Below, one piece after another: positions 26,630 through 36,700 of a stretch of DNA of 64,000 nucleotides. The notes beneath the pieces were generated by a model that made no database searches, was not told the DNA's origin, and saw only the letters and a program-made list of their open reading frames with translations. The first letter of the stretch is position 1; the number at the start of each line of letters is the position of its first letter. This stretch comes from Sporosarcina sp. (GTDB lineage Bacteria; Bacillota; Bacilli; Bacillales_A; Planococcaceae). The DNA is taken from positions 1 through 64,000 of the forward strand of contig JAPFCR010000047.1 in NCBI GenBank assembly GCA_026169375.1, given 5' to 3'. Made by a program: the position numbers and the translations under genes.

Positions 26630-26971
26630 ATGCCAAACAAAAAAATATTAAGTGCGCTCTGCTATTTTAGTATATTCTTTTTTCCACTTCTAATCCCTTT
26701 TGTTATTTACCTAACATCAGATGAAACAGAAGTTAAATTTCACGCGAAACGTTCTTTTATTTCCCATTTTATTCCTACATTACTTCTGATCGTCGGTGCG
26801 ATTCTTTTTTCCCTTTCCCTATTTACTGCTGAAAAAAGAATGGTTGCGCTGATCAACCATCAATTTGACTTTTGGACTGTCTTTCCTTTTCTTTTTACAC
26901 TAGTATATAGCTTATTATTTGTGATCACATTTATTTGGAACATTTTCCAGGGTGTGAAAGTATTAAAATGA
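26630..26971 (+). CDS. DUF4870-like small membrane protein
   Basis: 113 aa with three hydrophobic segments (about 8-28, 42-62 and 80-105). The pattern of a short TM, then VKFHAKRSFISH, then two further TMs is typical of the DUF4870/Tic20-like family. The role is unknown. AAAGGAG precedes the ATG at 26630. It is divergent from the thiT riboswitch transcript. Confidence 0.7.
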   Translation: MPNKKILSALCYFSIFFFPLLIPFVIYLTSDETEVKFHAKRSFISHFIPTLLLIVGAILFSLSLFTAEKRMVALINHQFDFWTVFPFLFTLVYSLLFVITFIWNIFQGVKVLK

Positions 26972-27105
26972 ATGAAGTGATCTTTTTTAATTCTTAGCAC
27001 ATGGCTGAAATTCATTCATTTAAAAACAGGATTTTTTGTTTCTATTTCTTTTATGGTATAGTGTAGAATGTATATAAATGAACGGATAGAAAGGATTTGT
27101 TTTGA

Positions 27106-27852
<747 letters not shown>

Positions 27853-27870
27853 GAAAAAAATCATCAAATT

Positions 27871-27914
27871 AAAAGATCATTCAACAGCATCTCTAAACTG
27901 TTGAATGATCTTTT
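27871..27914. terminator. Bidirectional terminator between map and the helicase gene
   Basis: A 17-bp perfect stem (27871-27887 with 27898-27914). Confidence 0.9.
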
Positions 27915-29039
27915 TCATTTTTGACCATTGTTCTTTTCTTCTAATTTCCCGTAACGATAAACTTTTTCAATCGGTTGTAAACCTTTGGTCAACTTACGAT
28001 AATCATTTGACTCTCGTTTTGTCAGTAATGTTAATACTTCTCCATCTTTTCCTGCACGTCCAGTCCTACCCGAACGGTGTAAGTATTGTTCAGTCGTGTG
28101 CGGGACATCAACATGAATTACATGCGTCAATCCTTGGATATCTAAACCTCTCGCTGCTAAATCCGTTGCAATAAGAATGCTCGTTTTTCCTTGTCTAAAA
28201 CTTCTTAATGCATGCTGTCGTTCATCAGAGCGCATATTCGCATGTAGCACGGCAATCGGTGCTTTATTATGAAGTAGTTTCATTTCTTTTAATAATACTT
28301 GATCGACATTGTTTACAAAAGCAAGTGCATGGATATCTGGTAAATGTGCAAGCCCTCTTAACAAGTCTGTTTTCTCACGTGTTGCCGCTTCAATAAACGA
28401 ATGAATAACTGTGTTTGAATCTGGCAAATGTTTTCGATCTAGTTGAATACGTAGTGGTTCATCCATAAACTGAGAAGCAACACGTTCGATTTCATCTGTA
28501 ATCGTCGCGGAAACAACAACCACTTGACGTTCTGGATTTGCGCCACTAATCATATTTTTAATGATCACACGATGCTCTCTCGATAAAAGAATATCGCCTT
28601 CATCTAATACAATATGTCGAATATCAAATATCTTAAACTTACGCGTGCGGATTAATTCATTTAACCTACCTGGTGTCCCCACAACAATTGTTGGCTTCTT
28701 TTTTAATCGTTCAATTTGACGCTTTACATTCGCCCCGCCGATTAAAGGAGCAACTGTAATTTCAGTTCCTTTAATCCATTCTCGAATGACGTCTGTAATT
28801 TGCATTGCGAGTTCTTGTGAGGGCACGACGATTAAAGCTTGTGTTTGCTTTTTCGTCCCGTCAATTAAATGTAGAAGAGGTAAAACATAAGCAAGTGTTT
28901 TACCTGTTCCTGTCGGTGACTCCGCAACAATGTCTTTTCCCTCTAATACTTTAGGTATCATTTTTGTTTGAATTGGCATTGCTTTTTTAAATGTCCATTT
29001 CTCACGAAAAACGTCATCCATTTTTTCTATAAATGACAT
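27915..29039 (-). CDS. yfmL: DEAD-box family RNA helicase (YfmL-like)
   Basis: 374 aa, a minimal two-domain helicase core without long tails, like B. subtilis YfmL (376 aa), which assists ribosome assembly. Q-motif region MPIQTKMIP, Walker A SPTGTGKT, motif Ia PSQELA, motif II VLDEGD, motif III SAT, and motif VI HRSGRTGRAG are in order. Motif II reads DEGD rather than DEAD. The start at ATG 29039 follows AGGGATG; the 19 extra residues of the frame to 29096 run through the terminator hairpin and were excluded. Confidence 0.88.
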   Translation of the reverse strand: MSFIEKMDDVFREKWTFKKAMPIQTKMIPKVLEGKDIVAESPTGTGKTLAYVLPLLHLIDGTKKQTQALIVVPSQELAMQITDVIREWIKGTEITVAPLIGGANVKRQIERLKKKPTIVVGTPGRLNELIRTRKFKIFDIRHIVLDEGDILLSREHRVIIKNMISGANPERQVVVVSATITDEIERVASQFMDEPLRIQLDRKHLPDSNTVIHSFIEAATREKTDLLRGLAHLPDIHALAFVNNVDQVLLKEMKLLHNKAPIAVLHANMRSDERQHALRSFRQGKTSILIATDLAARGLDIQGLTHVIHVDVPHTTEQYLHRSGRTGRAGKDGEVLTLLTKRESNDYRKLTKGLQPIEKVYRYGKLEEKNNGQK

Positions 29040-29077
29040 ACCTTCATCCCTACTTTCTATTGATTTATCTCTTATTG

Positions 29078-29122
29078 ATAAAAAGACATCCAGCATTCAC
29101 TTTAAAACTACTGGATGTCTTT
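29078..29122 (-). terminator. Terminator of the cross-bridge operon
   Basis: A 12-bp perfect stem (29082-29093 with 29111-29122) followed on the minus strand by TTTTTA, just past the racemase stop. Confidence 0.85.
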
Positions 29123-29125
29123 ACT

Positions 29126-29821
29126 TCATTTTACTTTATAACCACATTTTAGTATCGCAACTTCCGCTAAAACAAGTAGTGAATCAATACAATTCGTCAA
29201 ACCTAATTCCTGACGAACAATAGACAGCTCAGTACAACCTAAAATAATCTCGTCACATCCAGCTTCGTCCATTGCCTTTTGAATCATATTCCATTTCTCT
29301 GAATCGGCTGGGTTTCCTGCTTTTATATCATCATAAATGAGAGACATCACAACTGCTTGAATTTTTTCATCTGGAATGACTACTTCCATATCGAGCTGCT
29401 CACATGCTGACTGGTAAATGCCCGTTGAAATGGTACCCGTCGTCCCTAAAATGCCGACACGTTTTGCCTTCTTTTCTTTCGCATGTATTGCTGTTTCTTG
29501 AATCATATTAATGACCGGTAACTCCGTGCCGTTTTGAATTTCATCATAAAACGAATGCGCCGTATTACATGGAATGATTAAGACTTCTGCACCCGCTTTT
29601 TGCAATCGTTTGGCATCTGAAACAATAACAGGGATTGGATTTTCATCACTTTCTCCTAGAATAAATGCTGTGCGATCTGGAATATTTGTGTTGTTCGTAA
29701 TAATCGTATTTACATGATCTTGATCTTTTTCTGCAACTGTCTGTCTAACAATCATTTCTCCGATAAACATCGTTGCGAGTGGTCCGACACCACCCATAAT
29801 TCCTAGCGTTTTCTTTTCCAA
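29126..29821 (-). CDS. Aspartate/glutamate racemase family protein
   Basis: 231 aa. Two catalytic cysteines of PLP-independent amino-acid racemases are in IPCNTAHSF (about 83) and ILGCTELSI (about 192). The N-terminus IMGGVGPLATM is typical of aspartate racemases (RacD/YgeA type). It should supply D-Asp (or D-Glu). It starts at TTG 29821 with a weak, distant AAAGG. It is the last gene of an operon with a FemX-like transferase and an ATP-grasp D-amino-acid ligase, which points to peptidoglycan cross-bridge synthesis. Confidence 0.88.
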   Translation of the reverse strand: MEKKTLGIMGGVGPLATMFIGEMIVRQTVAEKDQDHVNTIITNNTNIPDRTAFILGESDENPIPVIVSDAKRLQKAGAEVLIIPCNTAHSFYDEIQNGTELPVINMIQETAIHAKEKKAKRVGILGTTGTISTGIYQSACEQLDMEVVIPDEKIQAVVMSLIYDDIKAGNPADSEKWNMIQKAMDEAGCDEIILGCTELSIVRQELGLTNCIDSLLVLAEVAILKCGYKVK

Positions 29822-29854
29822 TTTATATTCATGACCTTTACTTTTTTATTTCTT

Positions 29855-30886
29855 TTAATCGCTTGCGCCTCTACGGAAACGTTTCACCATAGGAATGACT
29901 TTCTCTAAGACATTATACATAAATGGTTTGTATACTTTATCGATTTCTCCGATATATTCTACAGGGCCATCTTTGTCACAGAAACCTTTTTTGAAACGGT
30001 AAAGTCCATCTCCAACTTCAAAATACCCACCAAAATCATATTGTTCTGCTCCTGCTTCAATGCCCCATTGAATCATTTCATGGTTTAACACATGATTCGC
30101 ATTTAAATTTCTTTTTATATTTGTACTTCCTGCATACAAATAATACATTTTCCCATTATAATTAATTGTTAAAGCTGCCGCCAATAAATCATCTTCATGC
30201 GTTACAATATAAACACGCGCATCTTCATAGGCATCTCTAATTTGTTTAAAATATTCTACAGAGCGAATTGTAATTTTATTACGCTCAGCCATTACTCGGT
30301 AGGTTTCATGTAAAAGTTCAACATCTGCGTCCGTTCTAGAATGTCTAACTTCTACACCTTTTCTCAGCCCACCACGAATGCTACTTCTACAACTCTTCGA
30401 AAAGCGCATCATAATGGATTCTTCATCATATCCTTTTAAATCGAGCACCATATTCTTACGTGGTTGAATGAGCTTGTCTTGATCATCATCTTGAGAAATC
30501 AACTGAAACCCTGCATTTTTATATAACTGATAAAGTTCATCAGAATAAGGAACTTCTGGATCGAACTTCAATACGATTGCTTTATGCTTCTTTGCAACAA
30601 CGTCGACTTCCTTTAATAATTCTTGAACTAAATCGATGTCTTGAACATCACAGACAGGTCCACGCGTTGCATATAAGATAGAATAACCTAATGGGAGTCG
30701 TTTAATTAAAATTGACATCGCCGCAACGATTTCCCCGTCCTTTTCTAGATAGACATGTTCATTTCCCCAATCATCTTTCACGTCAGCCCATACGCGGTCT
30801 TGCATCATTGAGCGATAAGGGGAATTTCTAACAAACGCATCATATCTTTTCACTTCTTTTTCATTCGACACATCCAGCAATGCCAT
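29855..30886 (-). CDS. FemABX-family aminoacyltransferase for peptidoglycan cross-bridge
   Basis: 343 aa, the length of FemX-type enzymes that lack the coiled-coil arm of S. aureus FemA. Twin GNAT-like domains; the family region FSKSCRSSIRGGLRKGVEV and the C-terminal YDFGGYFEVGDGLYRFKKGF are clear. Such enzymes add the first residue (Gly, Ala or Ser) from aminoacyl-tRNA to the side chain of residue 3 of the lipid-linked stem peptide. GGAGGTAATAGG precedes the ATG. It lies 52 bp after the ATP-grasp ligase gene and 33 bp before the racemase gene. Confidence 0.9.
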   Translation of the reverse strand: MALLDVSNEKEVKRYDAFVRNSPYRSMMQDRVWADVKDDWGNEHVYLEKDGEIVAAMSILIKRLPLGYSILYATRGPVCDVQDIDLVQELLKEVDVVAKKHKAIVLKFDPEVPYSDELYQLYKNAGFQLISQDDDQDKLIQPRKNMVLDLKGYDEESIMMRFSKSCRSSIRGGLRKGVEVRHSRTDADVELLHETYRVMAERNKITIRSVEYFKQIRDAYEDARVYIVTHEDDLLAAALTINYNGKMYYLYAGSTNIKRNLNANHVLNHEMIQWGIEAGAEQYDFGGYFEVGDGLYRFKKGFCDKDGPVEYIGEIDKVYKPFMYNVLEKVIPMVKRFRRGASD

Positions 30887-30938
30887 TTACCTATTACCTC
30901 CAATTGATAACACCGACTACAACCATCAACAAAAAACC

Positions 30939-32159
30939 TTACTCTTTTTCTTTAAAATATTTATCAAAACGTGCGTAATAACTCTTATAAAAAGAACGTA
31001 ATTTAAATCTTCTCATGAACCCTAAATCTTTTGGGTAGTACAATGTGCTTGAAGCTCGTCCTTTTTCAAAACGATCCATCACTTGTGCTTTTAACTTTTC
31101 ATCCATCGTATACTTAATAAGCAAATCTTTTGGCACTGCATGCCATAAATAATCATTCGAACCATATTCAGTAGGTGCCGGACGATCATACACACGGTCT
31201 TCGACTAAATACTTTGCCATATTATAACCATTCGCTGTAACGAAATAACTACTTCTTCCTTGACGAATATTTAGCTCAAAGATTTTATATTTCCCATCAC
31301 GACGGTCATATTTCAAGTCAATATTCGCATAGCCTCTAAATCCAATCTCTTCAAGAAACTTTTTATATTGTGCATAAAGCGCTTGATTTTCTTCACCAAT
31401 AATCCCGACATAGTTGCCGATTAAAATCGGTGTATAGTCTTCTAACACAACGCGCCCTAAACACATCATACGTACTTTTCCGTGCTGATCTACATAAGCA
31501 TTCAACACACGCATAACTGTGTCATTCCCGGGAATATAGTCTTGGATGATGAGGGAGTCTTCGTAAGTTGAAGAGTAAATTTGTTCAATCGCTTGAACGA
31601 ATGATTCTTTATCGTGTAAAACATAAGCTTTCTTTTTACCTTCAAATTGAGCATTGAAATACGTCATACTATCCGATGGTTTTACAACAACCGGGAAATC
31701 GAATGGAAGCTCCATGTTTGGATCCATTCCTTTTTTAAAAATAAGTGTATCTGGATAATCTAATCCATACTCTTCACACATTTCATAAAAACGTTCTTTA
31801 TAAACGACTTCATCCATTAGACTTTCATCTATAAATGGTAAAACATAATAAGCCTCAAGCCGCTCACGGTGTCTAATCGCAAGCTCCGCATAGTTTTCAT
31901 TACTTGCAATGACGAGTAATTTCTCAGCTCGTTCTTTTAGTTCTTCGTATAAATCAAGCATACTTTTCACAAATACACTTGGCTCATCTAATTCATCATA
32001 AATTTTCTTTTCAACAATTTTACTATGCATCGTCGGTAAAATATGTCCTTTTGTGACAACGATACTTTTAATACCATATTGTTCGTGAAATGCTCGCGCC
32101 ATCCCGTAAGCATTGTCATCTGATCCTAAAATAACTGGTAAAAAATCAGCTTTCCCCAT
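30939..32159 (-). CDS. ATP-grasp D-aspartate (or D-glutamate) ligase, Aslfm-like
   Basis: 406 aa. The N-terminus PVILGSDDNAYGMARAFHEQ matches the D-aspartate ligase (Aslfm) family of Enterococcus faecium, as I recall that family. ATP-grasp elements follow: VVVKPSDSM (ATP-binding Lys), IIQDYIPGND and FELNIRQGRSS (metal-binding Glu/Asn). It would attach a D-amino dicarboxylate through its beta or gamma carboxyl to the cross-bridge. The adjacent racemase gene mirrors the E. faecium arrangement. AGAGGA precedes the ATG, and a SigA promoter lies about 115 bp upstream. Confidence 0.8.
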   Translation of the reverse strand: MGKADFLPVILGSDDNAYGMARAFHEQYGIKSIVVTKGHILPTMHSKIVEKKIYDELDEPSVFVKSMLDLYEELKERAEKLLVIASNENYAELAIRHRERLEAYYVLPFIDESLMDEVVYKERFYEMCEEYGLDYPDTLIFKKGMDPNMELPFDFPVVVKPSDSMTYFNAQFEGKKKAYVLHDKESFVQAIEQIYSSTYEDSLIIQDYIPGNDTVMRVLNAYVDQHGKVRMMCLGRVVLEDYTPILIGNYVGIIGEENQALYAQYKKFLEEIGFRGYANIDLKYDRRDGKYKIFELNIRQGRSSYFVTANGYNMAKYLVEDRVYDRPAPTEYGSNDYLWHAVPKDLLIKYTMDEKLKAQVMDRFEKGRASSTLYYPKDLGFMRRFKLRSFYKSYYARFDKYFKEKE

Positions 32160-32271
32160 TTTAATTCCTCTTTTCTTAAAAGGTACACCCTATAAACAGT
32201 TACTTAATTTTATTTTAAAATGACTTTTATCATAAACCGAATCCTATAAAAACTTCTATGCACTACTCTTA

Positions 32272-32300
32272 AATTTACGTGAAAAAGTTGCCACTGTCAA
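32272..32300 (-). promoter_or_regulatory. SigA promoter of the cross-bridge operon
   Basis: Minus-strand TTGACA (32295-32300), 17-bp spacer, TAAATT (32272-32277), reading into the ATP-grasp ligase gene. Confidence 0.75.
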
Positions 32301-32372
32301 TTTTACAGGGTATTTCCTGGTCATTTCTAAGTCCATGAAAAATCTATCAGAACATTTTTTCTTGAGAAATGA

Positions 32373-33251
32373 TTATTCTACTTTCTTTATTTCATCACGA
32401 TCAAATTGTGCTCTTGAAAAGCCACGGCCTAATATTTCGGATGCATTTACAAAAATGACGAAGGATTCTGGTTCTTCTTCTTGTAATAGTTTTTTAAAGT
32501 AAACAGCTTCTGCTTGTTCAACAACACATAAAATCATTGTTTTCTCGTCATTGGCATAACCGCCAACTGTTTTTACTTTCGTCAACCCACGATTCATTTC
32601 TTCTTTAATAATGGATTGAATCTTTTCTTCTTTATCCGTAATAATTAATATTAACTTCGTTGGTGATGTTTGAAGTTGAACGAAGTCAATCACTTTACTC
32701 GTTACATAAATGGACATTAATGCATATAAAGCTAGTTCAAAGTCAAAAACAAATGCAGATATTATAACGACAAAACCATCCACAAACAATTGAGAGAAAC
32801 CGCTTGATAACCCTGTATACTTCTTAAGGATTTGAGCAAGCAATGTCGTTCCGCCTGTTGAGCCATTCCCTCTATACACAATACCTAATCCAACACCAAG
32901 TACAATACCACCATAAATTGCGCTTAATAATGGATTATCTACAAAGATTGGCCACTCGGCTGTTAACCAAATAACGAATGGAACAAATAACGTTCCCACA
33001 AATGTTTTTGCTCCAAACTCTTTTCCGATAAAAATGACTCCTACAATTAACAGTGGAAGGTTGATCGCCCACTGAACGTAAGCAGGAGTAAATTGGAATA
33101 ACTCATATAAAATAGTACTAATTCCAGAAACGCCACCTGCTGCCAGTCGTGCTGGTAAATAAAATATGTTATAAGCAAGTCCTACAAGTGCAGCACCGAT
33201 AATAATTTGTATATATTCAAATGTAGTCGATTGTCTAAATGTCCGAAACAT
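32373..33251 (-). CDS. YitT family membrane protein (DUF161/DUF2179)
   Basis: 292 aa. Five or six N-terminal membrane helices (about 10-185) are followed by a cytoplasmic DUF2179 domain (about 190-285) with the VKTVGGYANDEKTMILCVV pattern that may bind a nucleotide. The start at ATG 33251 has AGGAGGG upstream; the 39 extra residues to 33368 overlap the upstream terminator. B. subtilis has several paralogues of unknown function. Confidence 0.88.
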   Translation of the reverse strand: MFRTFRQSTTFEYIQIIIGAALVGLAYNIFYLPARLAAGGVSGISTILYELFQFTPAYVQWAINLPLLIVGVIFIGKEFGAKTFVGTLFVPFVIWLTAEWPIFVDNPLLSAIYGGIVLGVGLGIVYRGNGSTGGTTLLAQILKKYTGLSSGFSQLFVDGFVVIISAFVFDFELALYALMSIYVTSKVIDFVQLQTSPTKLILIITDKEEKIQSIIKEEMNRGLTKVKTVGGYANDEKTMILCVVEQAEAVYFKKLLQEEEPESFVIFVNASEILGRGFSRAQFDRDEIKKVE

Positions 33252-33321
33252 GTTTCGAGTCCCTCCTAACCTCAGCTCACTCATTTTATCAAATCTAATC
33301 GCATTCGTCTTGAAAACACCA

Positions 33322-33371
33322 TAAAAAAGCATTGTTTCCAAAAGGTTTAAACGGCTTTTTGAAAACAATGC
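33322..33371 (-). terminator. Terminator of the 224-aa protein gene
   Basis: Minus strand: GCATTGTTTTCAAAAAG pairs with CTTTTGGAAACAATGC (small internal mismatches), then TTTTTTA. Confidence 0.8.
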
Positions 33372-33389
33372 GTTCTATTTAAAAGTAAT

Positions 33390-34064
33390 TTAAAAGTCTT
33401 CTTCATTCGTAATATAAATTAACGTCCAGCTATCAGATTCAATTAACTCATCCGCTTTCATCCGTTCACCGTGACCTAAAATAATTTCATCGTCAATGAC
33501 CGCAACAACCATTGCTTTAATTCCATTATCTAGGTTGATGTAAATATCACCGACTGAAGGCTTAATCGCAGCGTCTGCTTCCGCTTCTTTTTCAAGTTGT
33601 ATATCAATAGCACGTTGTTCTTCCGTTATAAGTGATTCGTCTAAATAGCTAATTGGATTACTATTTTCATCAACTTTTGGAACCATTGTCATAAATTCTT
33701 TCGGCTTTACTGTATTTAAAAGTGTCGTATATACTTTTTGGTCAATCACTTCTTGTACTTTTTCAAATTCGTTTAATGAGTAGTGATCTAAATGACCAGG
33801 ATCTGGATGCGTAATTAAAATATAACCATCCTCTAACGGTTCTGCACCTTTCTTTAATGTATACTTTGTCCCCATCAACATAAAGGAGTCTAAATTTTGA
33901 GGCCTGTGCAGTTTAATTTCATCCGCTCTACACGACACTTGTTCCATATCTTTGATACGATACAATAAGACTGGAAATCGTGAGAGTGGTCTAACAGAGT
34001 ATACTTTGTGTAATTCATTTTTATAATAGACAAATTGTCCTTTTCGAACTTGTAATAACTTCAT
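33390..34064 (-). CDS. Unrecognised 224-aa cytoplasmic protein
   Basis: No family recognised. There is no signal peptide or membrane segment. Residues 1-60 (KGQFVYYKNELHKVYSVRPLS and on) and 170-215 (GDIYINLDNGIKAMVVAVID and on) both look like small beta-barrel, SH3- or KOW-like segments. A charged, helical linker (about 145-165, EEQRAIDIQLEKEAEADAA) separates them. TAGGAGGAG precedes the ATG. It is a single-gene unit between rluA-family and yitT-family genes with a terminator of its own. Confidence 0.7.
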   Translation of the reverse strand: MKLLQVRKGQFVYYKNELHKVYSVRPLSRFPVLLYRIKDMEQVSCRADEIKLHRPQNLDSFMLMGTKYTLKKGAEPLEDGYILITHPDPGHLDHYSLNEFEKVQEVIDQKVYTTLLNTVKPKEFMTMVPKVDENSNPISYLDESLITEEQRAIDIQLEKEAEADAAIKPSVGDIYINLDNGIKAMVVAVIDDEIILGHGERMKADELIESDSWTLIYITNEEDF

Positions 34065-34269
34065 CTATTCTCCTCCTATGCTATGTTTGTCTTTCTTTTC
34101 CTCATCATTAATATAACATTTTTTGTATAAAAATTCGAGATAACACTCTTTTGTAAACTCATGGAACCCTTTAAATAGTAACAGCTTTTTTTCTAATTAC
34201 AAACAATATATTTTTCTGATTTTACACCAGATCTATTCATGCATTTTCATCACTTTTTAAGTAAACCTC

Positions 34270-34935
34270 TTACCATAAATTCCAAGGGTATTCATTTGGA
34301 GTAGGGGATTGAATACTTATAGTTTCTTTCGTTGTTGGATGAGGGAATTCTAATAAGTGTGCCCATAATGCAATTTGTTGTCCTTTTTTATTTTGCTTTC
34401 CATACTTCTGATCGCCGAATAGTGGAAGCCCGATTTCAGAAAGTTGCACACGAATTTGATGAGAGCGTCCCGTATGAAGTTTAACAGATACTAAGCTCAA
34501 ATGATCTTTTGTACTTAACACTTCATAGTCTAGAACGGCTTTCTTCCCTCTTTTGTCATTCGCTGCAACTGTATGCACAATATTTTTTCTCGAATCTTTG
34601 TATAAATAATGTTCGAGCTTTGCTTGGTCTCTTTTTGGGGTTCCTCTCACAACAGCAAGATATTTTCGCGTCAATTCATTTTTTCGAATGACGTTTGATA
34701 AGCGTGAAGCGGCTTTTGATGTCTTAGCAAATACCATCACACCACCAACTGGACGATCTAAACGGTGAACAAGGGCTAAATAAACATTCCCAGGCTTATT
34801 ATACCGAACTTTAATATCTTCCTTTAAAATTGTTAATAAATCCTTATCTCGGCTGGCATCCTCCTGTACCGGGATGTTCACTGGTTTTTCAACGACAAGC
34901 AAATGATTGTCTTCGTATAATATTGTAATGTTCAT
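34270..34935 (-). CDS. RluA-family pseudouridine synthase
   Basis: 221 aa, catalytic domain only, with no N-terminal S4 domain. The catalytic Asp lies in HRLDRPVGGVMVFAKT (about 56-71). GRSHQIRVQLSEIGLPLFGDQKYG is the C-terminal family block. It converts uridine to pseudouridine in rRNA or tRNA; the position modified cannot be told. AAGGAG lies about 11 bases before the ATG. TATAAT on the minus strand at 34980 is a possible -10. Confidence 0.9.
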   Translation of the reverse strand: MNITILYEDNHLLVVEKPVNIPVQEDASRDKDLLTILKEDIKVRYNKPGNVYLALVHRLDRPVGGVMVFAKTSKAASRLSNVIRKNELTRKYLAVVRGTPKRDQAKLEHYLYKDSRKNIVHTVAANDKRGKKAVLDYEVLSTKDHLSLVSVKLHTGRSHQIRVQLSEIGLPLFGDQKYGKQNKKGQQIALWAHLLEFPHPTTKETISIQSPTPNEYPWNLW

Positions 34936-35294
34936 CTGAATTGATACTCCTTCTTCTAATCGATAACCTCTTTTCTTTCATTATAATACAGTTTACCTGT
35001 TGTGGAAACTTCTTCTATTTACTTAATCGTTTAAACATGTTTTTAAGCTCTCGTTTTATCGATTCCCTATTTTTAACTTTATAATCATCTTTCTCTTAAT
35101 GAACGATGTGTACCTATGACATTTTTTCTTTTCATTACTTCTACATCAAAATTATTCTAGCCAACAGACATATTGTTGAAGACTTTTATATCCGTCGCTT
35201 AACTTAACAATTTAACAACAAAAGGACAGAAATTGAATTCGGGGGTTTTCATAGATAAAAGCGTTAGCCCATTTCTCGCCAACGCTTCATGTTT
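34936..35294. other. Intergenic region between rluA-family gene and spoVR
   Basis: 359 A/T-rich bases. It holds the -10 element for the pseudouridine synthase gene (34980-34985) and the spoVR terminator near 35258-35288. The middle (about 35020-35250) shows no reading frame with a ribosome site, no strong hairpin and no repeat. Confidence 0.5.
35256..35288 (-). terminator. Terminator of the spoVR transcript
   Basis: Minus strand AAGCGTTGGC pairs with GGCTAACGCTT (one bulge), then TTTATC. Confidence 0.75.
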
Positions 35295-36683
35295 TCACCC
35301 TAAATAATACTTCGATACTTTATTACCATCATAAGAGTAGACGATTTCACGTCCTTTACTTATCGTTTCTAAATGAACGATACGTCCCCATAATTGATAA
35401 ATATATGGAAGTACACTTTCTAAATAAGGGACATCGAGTTCTGTCTCTTCATATTGATGGACTAAATATAATTCACCATTCAATAAATAATCTCCATTTT
35501 CAACGACGATATACGGGAATCCGCCGTTCACTCGCATCGCAATGAGTTGTTCCCTAACACTTTCATAATCCTTCGTCGTAATCCGGTAATCATTACTCTC
35601 TTTTTGAAATAAATAAAGATCTTCCTGTTGGACAAGTTCTTTCGTTAAATAATTACGAATAAAAGATGTATCTGACTCGACTTCTCTCACTTCGAAAATT
35701 TTATCTCTTCCTGAATTCGGTACAATCCCATTTCTCTTCATTTCTTCAGTCGGATTATTATATCGCTTTTCGATGTCTTCAAATATTTTTACACCTAAAT
35801 AATAAGGATTGATGGATGTTTTGGATGGCTGTAAGACGTTTGCATTTAATTTAGCGAATTCAATTGAGTCGGCTGTTGTTAAATCCATTTCTCTTAAAAT
35901 TCTTTGGTGCCAGAAAGAAGCCCAGCCTTCATTCATAATTTTCGTTTCGAGTTGTGGCCAAAAATAAAGCATTTCTTCACGCATCATCGTTAAAATATCT
36001 CGTTGCCAGTCTTCAAGATAAGGACTATGCTGCTCGATAAATGCTAATAAATCTTTTTCTGGGGTCTCCGGGAATCTTCTTGTTTTCTTCTTTGGTCTTT
36101 GCTTTGGCTTCCTGTTATCCAATGCCCATAAATCATCATATTCAGTTTTTCGCTGCTCGACTTCTTCAGTAACTGTTTCTTTTTTAGTAACTAAAGATGG
36201 ATCAACATGCTCCTGAATAGCGAGAACAGCATCTAAAAAAGACTCAACCTCATCCTTGCCATATTCCATCTCATACGCTGCAATTCGCTCTGCCGTCGCC
36301 GCCATGCTTTCAACCATATCTTTTCGTGTATTCATAAAACGCATATTATTTTTGAAGAAATCACAATGCGCTAAGACATGTGCAATAATAAGCTTATTTT
36401 GTATTAACCCGTTCGTATCTAATAAAAAAGCATAGCAAGGATTCGAATTGATCACTAGCTCATAAATTTTACTTAAACCAAAGTCATATTGAAGCTTCAT
36501 TTTATGAAATTGTTTGCCAAAACTCCAATGTGTAAAACGAGTTGGCATGCCATACGCACCGAACGTGTAAATAATATCAGCTGGACAGATTTCATAACGC
36601 ATCGGATAAAAATCTAATCCAAATCCCGTAGCAATTTCTGTAATTTCATCAATCGCATGTTGCAGCTCTTTTAAGTTAGACAA
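35295..36683 (-). CDS. spoVR: SpoVR, spore cortex-related protein
   Basis: 462 aa, the usual SpoVR length. Conserved blocks include [20 protein letters not shown], the [12 protein letters not shown] motif and [17 protein letters not shown]. In B. subtilis it is needed for normal cortex formation. It starts at TTG 36683 after GGAGGAG. It lies 17 bp after yhbH and completes the widely conserved prkA-yhbH-spoVR set. The mechanism is unknown; the set is also found in non-sporing bacteria in stress responses. Confidence 0.93.
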   Translation of the reverse strand: MSNLKELQHAIDEITEIATGFGLDFYPMRYEICPADIIYTFGAYGMPTRFTHWSFGKQFHKMKLQYDFGLSKIYELVINSNPCYAFLLDTNGLIQNKLIIAHVLAHCDFFKNNMRFMNTRKDMVESMAATAERIAAYEMEYGKDEVESFLDAVLAIQEHVDPSLVTKKETVTEEVEQRKTEYDDLWALDNRKPKQRPKKKTRRFPETPEKDLLAFIEQHSPYLEDWQRDILTMMREEMLYFWPQLETKIMNEGWASFWHQRILREMDLTTADSIEFAKLNANVLQPSKTSINPYYLGVKIFEDIEKRYNNPTEEMKRNGIVPNSGRDKIFEVREVESDTSFIRNYLTKELVQQEDLYLFQKESNDYRITTKDYESVREQLIAMRVNGGFPYIVVENGDYLLNGELYLVHQYEETELDVPYLESVLPYIYQLWGRIVHLETISKGREIVYSYDGNKVSKYYLG

Positions 36684-36700
36684 ACTTCTCCTCCTTCCCT

